Shown piece by piece: positions 57,480-64,000 of a stretch of DNA of 64,000 bases. The stretch's first letter is position 1. Every line of letters starts with the position of its first letter. Both the position numbers and the translations under genes were made by a program. Origin of the DNA: Rhynchopus euleeides (Eukaryota; Euglenozoa; Diplonemea; Diplonemida; Diplonemidae); contig OY723322.1 in the NCBI GenBank assembly GCA_963210315.1, positions 1,488,001 through 1,552,000 on the forward strand, in the 5' to 3' direction. The notes beneath the pieces were generated by a model. That model was not told the origin of the DNA, made no database searches, and was given only the letters and a program-made list of their open reading frames with translations.

Positions 57480-58348
57480 CAGGCCTGTCGCTAACTTTTC
57501 GATTTTGGAGATTTGGTGGGTTGACGCTCCTGTTTTGGGGGGGGGGGGGATCAGGGGGGAAAACACTAGGGGTCAATTTTTCTCGCGCGCGCTTCGCGCG
57601 CGCTCGTGTTGTTGCCAAATTTTCCCATCGGTGGACCACGAGGTGGGCACGGTGTGAGGCGCTGGATTCCTTCCGTGGTTCCTCTCCCGCTCGCGCCGTC
57701 GGGTGCCGGAGGAAACCAACAAATGGCTTTCGGGACCATGATTTCGACGCTGCCCCCTGATATGTCACGGCCGTCAAAGCGCAAGGACTTGGTTACTAGA
57801 CGGGCACGCGAGATGGGGGGTCTGGGGGGCAGGGCCCCCCAGCCGCCGGAGGCCACGGTAGTGAGCATCTGTTCACTGTGGGCGTACAGATTCTGTGTGA
57901 GTTGGCTGCGTCCTCCTGAGGCTACTGGAGTGGGTGGATTCCCTGACCCGGTGGGAATCGAATGACTTGAGTACGAGACATACGCCACAGGGGGGTCTGG
58001 GGGGCGGAGCCCCCCAGCCGCCGGAGGCCACGGTAGTGAGCATCTGTTCCTGCAAAACCATACTCTCTTCGACGTCGACCCAGTGAAAGTGGGTTGACGC
58101 TTGGTCGACGCTTGGTGAGCGTCGACCCAGTGTAACCGGGCCAACGCTAGGTTAGCGTCGACCCAGTGTAATAAATGGGTTGACGCTTGGTCCAGGCTTG
58201 AATGGCAACCCAGTTCCACTAGGTCGACGCTCCAAGCCTCGACCAAGCGTCAACCCAGTCCACTGGGTCGACGCTGGGTCGACGCTTTTTTATGGGGGGG
58301 GAAACCCAAAATCACTGGGTCGACGGTCGACGCTTAGCGACATGCCTG
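57480..58348. mobile_element. Same TIR element, copy 2, 869 bp
   Basis: Same TIRs (57480-57494 and 58334-58348) and same layout as copy 1, with about 32 bp missing after the second module. Target duplication CTCCAGAGA at 57471-57479 and 58349-58357. Its target overlaps the target of copy 1, shifted by one base. Confidence 0.85.
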
Positions 58349-58357
58349 CTCCAGAGA

Positions 58358-58937
58358 GCTAGAGGGTGGGGGGGGGGGGGGGTGCGGGGGCGGTCCCCCG
58401 TGCGGGGTTTCTTCGTCAGATTTAGGTCCGGCGGATCCAGACAAGATATGTGGGGGTTGCAGCGGCACCGCCACACACAGTTCCCCGTGCCCCTCCCCTT
58501 CCGACGCGCCCCCACCGCCCTTTCTATTTTTTTTTCGCACACTCGTGTGTGTGGGCAGAAGGTCGCATCACTGCTCTAGCCTGTGTCAAGGCATCAAACA
58601 AATGATCAAAGAGGAGAGAGGAAGAGCCGCAGATTTTGTTGAAGTGATCACTATTTGCACACGCGTGTGGGCGTGGCGTGCTGTTGCGATCGACAGTTTG
58701 GGGGGCCGCCGGACTACACACATCATACACACACACCGCCCCCACAGGACCATCCCCTCTCTCTTACACAACACACGACACTGGGGGTTGGCCAACGCCT
58801 GGCCACACCCCCAGTCACAACCCCCACCGCACTCTCTCCCCCCCTCCTGAAACCCACCGACACGCCGACGAGCTAACTAGTTGCCCACAGCTCCACAGCC
58901 CCCACCGCCCTTTCTCGGGTTCGCTCCATCTCCCAAG
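58358..58937. other. 5' flank of the histidine phosphatase gene
   Basis: G-run at 58366-58381, otherwise no feature. CCACAG at 58895-58900 or CCCAAG just before the ATG may serve as a trans-splice acceptor. Confidence 0.35.
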
Positions 58938-59747
58938 ATGGGCAATGTGGTGGGGTGCAACCTGATGGGGTGCTGCATGCGGGGGAATCTGGCTGACTCG
59001 CTGGGGTCGGACCCGGTGTATGAGGAGCCTGAGGTGCAGCGCAGCATTGCCGTCGCACGCCCCGTCGCACAGCATGTGTATGTTGTGCGGCACGGCGAGC
59101 GGGAGGACGATGTCAACGAAGAGTGGACCGCGCTCAGCGACAGGCCCTACGACCCACCCCTCACCGCGACGGGGCGGCTGCAGGCTGCGAAGCGTGGCGA
59201 GCACCTCCTGTCGCAGCCGGAGGAGGCGCGGCCTGTCGTGGTGGTGACGTCGCCCTTCAAGCGGTGCATCCAGACGGCGTCCATCCTGTTCTCGCACCTG
59301 ACGGATCAGGGGCGGAGCCCAGGGAAGCTGCTGGTGCACCACAGCCTCGGGGAGGTGCACGAGGCGCGCGTGCTGCGCTGCGACATGCAGCCCGACTTCT
59401 CCGACTCGCGGATCGAGCAGGAGGTGAAGGAAACCCTGGAGTCGCTCTCCTGCGACACCAGCATGACCACCGTCTCGGTTCTGGGGCAGCGTGTCGTGTT
59501 CCCCGAGACGCGGATCCAGGCGATGGACCGCTACGACCACGCCCTGCAGGCGGTGCTGCCCTCGCGGCAGAACGCTGTGCTGGTGACCCACGGGGAGGCC
59601 CTCGGGAGGGCCGTGAAGTCGCTTGTGCCCTCGGCAGAGGTGTACCAGGCGGACTACTGCGCATGCGTCACCATCTACTCCCCCAACCCCCGGTCGTGGC
59701 GCCTCCTCTCAGCCTCGGGCGAGGAGGGGTGTGCGTGGACCGAATGA
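58938..59747 (+). CDS. Histidine phosphatase (phosphoglycerate mutase-like), probably myristoylated
   Basis: 269 residues from the ATG at 58938; the frame is open further upstream but without another ATG. The N-terminus MGNVVGCN fits N-myristoylation (Gly2, small residue at 6), and nearby cysteines (7, 12, 13) could be palmitoylated, so membrane anchoring is likely. The catalytic RHG motif is in VYVVRHGERED (~51-53). The phosphate-pocket Arg is in SPFKRCIQTA, and the second catalytic His in LVTHGEALGRAVKSL (~218). This is the full histidine phosphatase set. Closest in style to the UBASH3/TULA-like branch of two-histidine proteins rather than glycolytic mutase, since glycolytic insert motifs are absent. 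The substrate is unknown. TGA ends the frame, but see the next entry. Confidence 0.88.
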   Translation: MGNVVGCNLMGCCMRGNLADSLGSDPVYEEPEVQRSIAVARPVAQHVYVVRHGEREDDVNEEWTALSDRPYDPPLTATGRLQAAKRGEHLLSQPEEARPVVVVTSPFKRCIQTASILFSHLTDQGRSPGKLLVHHSLGEVHEARVLRCDMQPDFSDSRIEQEVKETLESLSCDTSMTTVSVLGQRVVFPETRIQAMDRYDHALQAVLPSRQNAVLVTHGEALGRAVKSLVPSAEVYQADYCACVTIYSPNPRSWRLLSASGEEGCAWTE

Positions 59748-60110
59748 CTCCCAGACCGGCCACCCCCGACACCCCCGCGTGCAGCCGCCGCCGACGCTGC
59801 GGATGCGGAGCAGCAGCCGGATGGTGGCAGCGCAGCGCAACACCCAGAGGAGCAGGAAGGCTCAGGCGCTGAAGCTGCTGCTGTTGCTGCTGCTGGTGGT
59901 GGTGGTGGTGACGACAGCCCCGTGGCTGCTGCAGCACCCGTCCCCCCAGAGGAGCAGCAGCAGGAGGCGCAGGAGCAGGAGCAGGGCTCCAGCCAGCCGG
60001 GTGACGTGGGAGTGGAGTTGGATAATCATGCCTTCGGAGAAGGAGAAGAAGACGCAGCAGCAGCAGCAGCAGTCGTTGATGCGGCAGTGGTGGATGCGAA
60101 GGCAGAATAA
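59748..60110 (+). other. In-frame coding-like extension after the phosphatase TGA
   Basis: Directly after TGA (59745-59747) the same frame runs 120 codons to TAA at 60108-60110. It is rich in Ala, Glu, Gln and Pro, with acidic stretches (VELDNHAFGEGEED). It could be a readthrough C-terminus, a lost coding tail, or simply GC-rich 3' UTR. A second open frame here gives a Leu/Val run from the same GCT repeat, which warns against over-reading. Confidence 0.3.
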
Positions 60111-60339
60111 AGAGGCGGAGGGGCCTGGCCGGTGACGCGGGATGGGTAGCGGTGGTGTTGTGATACTCCAGGGGTTTCTGCACTGCTGTAGAAATCGATG
60201 GGGGGGGGGGGGGAGGGGGGGAGGTGGGGCGGGGCGGGTTGGGGAGGACACCGAGGAGGAAGGAGGAAGGGGGGAAAACGTCTATCCCTCACAAAGACAG
60301 GGCAGGGGTTGGGGGGAGGGGGCAAGGCTGGCAGCAAAT

Positions 60340-60393
60340 TTTTACTGCACTTTACTGCACTTTATTTTACTGCATTTTATTGTATTTTATTTT
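60340..60393 (+). repeat. TTTACTGCA minisatellite, left block
   Basis: Degenerate ~9-10-bp repeats of TTTACTGCAC/TTTTATTG. Same family and orientation as 61068-61150. Confidence 0.8.
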
Positions 60394-61067
60394 CCGGATT
60401 TTTGGATAAAGTGCATGGTCCTTAGTGGTGCCTTGGGCTTCGCATACGTACAGCTGGGAGGACCACTATGGACAGGCCAAATGCTGGAGTCACACCCACT
60501 TTACAGAGGTGCAGCCACGTCTGCAAGTTTGCGGACAGCCGCAAACCCGCAGAAGATGGCAAAAAGTACCGCTCCTGCACGGAGGTTCTCCTGAAGGTCA
60601 CAGGGACGCACCAAGGCTCCGGCAGAGAATGCAGGCCGGGATGGATGTGCCCTGCCTATGTTGGGTCGGTGGGTTCGCAGGACCTGATCGGTGCGGCCTC
60701 CGCCTGGCTTCAGTCCTGCTTTGAGTGCTTTCAGTCCGCTCTGATGTCCAGCCTCCCCGAACGGGATGGTGAAGAACCCGTACGCCAGAGCTCAGCTGTA
60801 CAACGTCCGAGGAAGGTGGACTGCCCACCGCACACCGCCGTGCTGGTCCGCCCTGCTGCGCCTGCGGTGCTGGGGTGCGCCTGCTGCCTGATTGGCCCCG
60901 GCACTCGGAAGCAGCATCAAGCATGCCGAACAGCAGCAGGGCGGGCCTGGCGGGGGCACTGCCTTGGTGGCCTTGTGTTGGCCAGAGTGGGCGGATCAGG
61001 GTCCCCTGGCACGGCAGGTCAGCATCCTGCCCACCGTCACGCCGAGCCACCCCTACAACACGCTCTC

Positions 61068-61150
61068 CTGCACTTTATTGCACTTTACTGCATTTTACTG
61101 CACTTTACTGCATTTTATTGCACTTTATTTTATTTTATGTTTTTTATTTT
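61068..61150 (+). repeat. TTTACTGCA minisatellite, right block
   Basis: Eight or so ~10-bp repeats grading into TTTTATTTTA. It frames, with the left block, about 670 bp of unique sequence. Confidence 0.8.
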
Positions 61151-61474
61151 TAAAATGCAGCATTTGTCCAGCCTTGGGAGGGGGGGTCCTGCTAAAACAG
61201 CCAAATCGCACGGCCAAAATAATGAATTGTGTTCAAACCGCTCAAGGCCAGCCTGCCTTGCTGCCTTATGCTAGAGGGGGTTTACTAGAGGGGAGTGTGG
61301 GGTGGGGTGGGGTGGGGACCACACGCCAATTTGATATTTCTGGCGCCTCTTCTTCCTCGACTGACTGACAAGTCATTTGGCGGGTCCGCGAGGTGGGATG
61401 ACGCTGGAGGTATTCAAAAGGTGGTAAGGGGGGGGCAGAGGTTATACGCAAGCGCTCAGCTGGGGGGGGGGGGG

Positions 61475-62821
61475 TAGGGGTGGGTATACCCCCCCCTATA
61501 CGCGTGAGAAAATAACATTTTTCGGGAACACCAAAAAGTACCTCAGAAAGCCATGTAAAGGGTGCCAATGTGCCCAGATCGTCCCAAAAGTGTTTTGTGG
61601 TGGAGATTTCACCACCAGATCAACCTCAGTGCTGATATTTTGGCATTCTAAAAAATTTGCCCATCGGTGGTTCCTACGGTGCCCCCCGGATAGGCACTGC
61701 ACACTCACTCACACCCCTTCACATGGCTAGTGCCACCCCACAAGCCTGTTACCAAGAAAGTATCACCCTCGGGACCAGCTCGCGCAGACTGTAGAACGAG
61801 GCTACTCCCGCATGCCAGATTCTATAGCAATCGACACTCTTCTCCATGACGACATGCTGCCTGTGTTGAGCGCCGCACTGTGCCACAGTTGAACTCAGTC
61901 ACTTCTGAAAACTCATCTTCGCGAAGAACTGGGCGCTCCTGGTGAGATATTAGCAGCTGAGGCGCAATCATTTCGATAGGCTCAAGGCACGCCTCCAAAC
62001 CCTCATGAAATTCAAAGTCCAAACACCTGCCTGCCAGCATGGGAACCAATGCCTGGCTGCGCACACTGCAGCACTGTCAACAGCAGGAATGCACAGACAC
62101 GCAGCAGGTGAACTGAGTTACTATGCACAAATTTGCTGAATTCGAAGCAAATGACGAGGAGGCTTTTGCAAACCACCCGAATCGATGGAAGTCATTCCTG
62201 TGACACCTGGCTCTGTTGAGGGACGTGATGGGCGAATTGCCCATCAGGCGAGGCACAGGCGCGCCCTGAAGCGCAATCGTATTGACGAGCTTCGGGTGCT
62301 CTGTGAAAGAAATATACTGGCTGTGAATACCGACAGCCATCTGATTTTTCAGCAGGGCTCCACGCAGGATAACAAGACCATACAGGCCCATACCTGTCGG
62401 GATATGCACATCGAGATCAATCCATACAGGCAATCTGTGCCTATCCAGGCCTGTACAGGCCAAGGCACGCCTATACGTGCATGTAATTCGCGCAAAAATC
62501 AGTGGGACAGGGGCACAATCGTCGAAACTCGTGTCCGGGCAATTTCCGACACCTCCTTCACCACGCCTACCCCGTATTGTGCCAGCAAAAGGGCTTGTCC
62601 AGCAAACAGAGGTGGGCCTACGGTACCACCAGGAACCACCGGTGGGCAAATTTTCCGGAACCCCAAAAAACACCCCATAAGGCCCCACAAATGGTGTTGG
62701 TGGCCTCAGGATATCATTCTGGCACCCTTTGGGGTCGGTGCGTGTGTCAGGTAGGGGCTGAGAGGTGTTTAGAGCGTGTCCTGAAAATACCCATTTTCTC
62801 ACAGGGGTATACCCGCCCCTA
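61475..62821. mobile_element. Long-TIR DNA element, 1347 bp, possibly decayed coding
   Basis: Ends TAGGGGTGGGTATACCCC and the complement of TAGGGGCGGGTATACCCC match at 17 of 18. Both continue with GTGAGAAAAT and further inverted similarity for ~220 bp (for example AAATTTGCCCA(T/C)CGGTGGTTCC). On the - strand, frames 62802-62077 and 62064-61822 read as plausible protein fragments, but I recognise no transposase. Flanks do not show a clear duplication; the left one is a G-run. Confidence 0.6.
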
Positions 62822-62832
62822 GGGCAGTGGTG

Positions 62833-62908
62833 GCTGCGTACGCGTACGCAGCGTGATTTTCAAAAAGTGCGTACGGCGTACGCGTACGCGTACGGCGCTG
62901 CGTACGGC
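62833..62908. repeat. GCGTACGC palindrome cluster
   Basis: Six or more overlapping GCGTACGC/GTACGCGTAC palindromes in 76 bp. It starts next to CAGTGGTGGC (62825), which resembles a hAT end, but no partner end is visible. Confidence 0.6.
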
Positions 62909-63130
62909 AGTCTATGGAGCACAGGAGACGGACATGGGGAAAGCCGCCATTATTGTCCCCACCCACCCACCCACCCCCCCCCCCTAGGGGGGGTCAAATG
63001 CCACCCTTTTACGTGGACAAACACGATTTTTCAAAAAACCGGCGCAGAGGCCCCAAAGCCCCCGTAAACCCTCCAAACCCCCCCAGATCGGTCCGGAAAC
63101 CCATCGAACCCCACTTTTCCACCATTCCGG

Positions 63131-63356
63131 GCACCTCAGGTGCCCGAATTGGGGTACCTAAATTTTGTGCCACCGTTTGGTACCGGACAGTGCCACTGTG
63201 TGGGAGGTTGGAAAAGAAAATGCCCCAACACACCACATCTGAGGGTTGCAATGCATGTTGCTTGCCAACCACGTCATCCGGTGGGTGTCAGGCGCTATGT
63301 AGGTGGCATTAGCCAGGTCTTCAATGAGTTCTGGCTTGTATATGTACCTCCCTGCC
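63131..63356 (-). repeat. 226-bp inverted repeat, left arm, with coding-like frame
   Basis: Complementary to 63775-64000 with 4 mismatches. On the - strand it encodes a 65-residue stretch (GRYIYKPELIEDLANATYIA...SGTKRWHKI, stop) that the other arm encodes on the + strand. Three of four differences change amino acids, so the coding may no longer be under selection. Confidence 0.85.
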
Positions 63357-63774
63357 ACCATGCACCGGGAGGCTGCCTGTAGGTACGGAACAAGTCCAGA
63401 TGGTCGTGTGATTCCTGTGCAGCAGTGCTCCACAACCGGGATGTGTTGACAACGACTGTTGCAACACGAGCTGTACATTCCGGGAACACACGAAGTGCGC
63501 TGTCGTGGTACCCATTGTGCCAGAATTGGTAGTTGCTGCGGTCTACTTTGCCTGGCCCAAGAGCACTGGTACTGAACGGTGCAATATGCGTGGCGAGGTG
63601 AATGCAACGGAAGGGCGCAAAGTCAATACAGCTCTCGGATGGCGGGTGGTGGTGCCACTAGTGTGTGACGTTCACTCGAGGATACAACGCATCACAATGA
63701 ATCAGCAACCGTGGACCGAGTACAATACGCTCTCTGTGGCTGGTGTGGGGGACAAAGGCAGTGCCTGTGCCGCA

Positions 63775-64000
63775 GGCAGGGAGGTACATATACAAGCCAG
63801 AACACATCGAAGACCTGGCTCATGCCACCTACATAGCGCCTGACACCCACCGGATGACGTGGTTGGCAAGCAACATGCATTGCAACCCTCAGATGTGGTG
63901 TGTTGGGGCATATTCTTTTCCAACCTCCCACACAGTGGCACTGTCCGGTACCAAACGGTGGCACAAAATTTAGGTACCCCAATTCGGGCACCTGAGGTGC
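63775..64000 (+). repeat. 226-bp inverted repeat, right arm (runs to window edge)
   Basis: Partner of 63131-63356. The pairing reaches the last base, so the true arm may be longer. The 418-bp centre has no supported gene. Probably the ends of a foldback element or two head-to-head copies. Confidence 0.85.

Larger units (their letters stand above)
60111..61474. other. Intergenic region with paired simple repeats
   Basis: No supported gene. TTTACTGCA-type repeats lie at 60340-60393 and 61068-61150. G-runs lie at 60199-60212 and 61462-61474. Confidence 0.45.

Noticed and set aside
59878-59930. Leu/Val run that looks like a membrane anchor after the phosphatase
   Set aside because: A different frame of a CTG/GTG repeat, overlapping the better in-frame extension.
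61068-61160. Hydrophobic Leu/Phe/Tyr-rich frame resembling a membrane protein
   Set aside because: It is the translation of the TTTACTGCA repeat.

Overview
The window is eukaryotic nuclear DNA, probably from a GC-rich protist. Genes have short spliceosomal introns. Donors are almost always GTATG or GTACG, and acceptors are pyrimidine-CAG. There is no bacterial gene packing. Every host gene I can support lies on the + strand across 60 kb. Several ATGs sit a few tens of bases after a pyrimidine tract plus AG, as trans-splice acceptors do. There is a tandem array of identical genes and an RNase H-bearing non-LTR retrotransposon fragment. Together these fit a euglenozoan (diplonemid-like) genome best, but this is inference: I see no spliced leader, rRNA or other marker that would settle it.

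Layout. 1-2327: a 5'-truncated gene of unknown function, interrupted by a 401-bp element with 13-bp terminal inverted repeats (TIRs) and an exact 7-bp target-site duplication (TSD); removing it restores the frame. 3617-6466: a tyrosine-kinase-like/LRR/WD40 protein. 8096-11179: a TELO2/Tel2 homologue. 12061-13374: a three-exon coiled-coil protein. 13541-31145: a tandem array of four full ~4.09-kb units and a fifth partial one, each with an identical 165-aa WW-domain gene and a long spacer. 31873-33072: a 5'-truncated LINE fragment (- strand). 34133-35317: a non-autonomous hAT-like transposon with an 8-bp TSD. 37084-38808: a cyclic-nucleotide-binding K+-channel-like protein. 39715-40780: a VIT1/CCC1-family metal transporter. 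42675-45759: a four-exon PDZ-like scaffold.

From 45760 to 58937 the window is almost gene-free. It holds a 100-bp-arm perfect palindrome, two related minisatellites inside a 251-bp direct-repeat pair, and two copies of one ~0.9-kb TIR element inserted side by side into the same target, each with a 9-bp TSD. 58938-59747: a probably myristoylated histidine phosphatase, whose TGA stop is followed in frame by 120 coding-like codons. 60111-64000: simple repeats, a long-TIR element and a 226-bp inverted repeat that runs off the window.

The strongest leads for something undescribed are the transposon-derived intron-like element at 1231-1638, the WW-gene array, and the set of inverted-repeat elements, some of which share one internal ~60-bp hairpin module across unrelated families.
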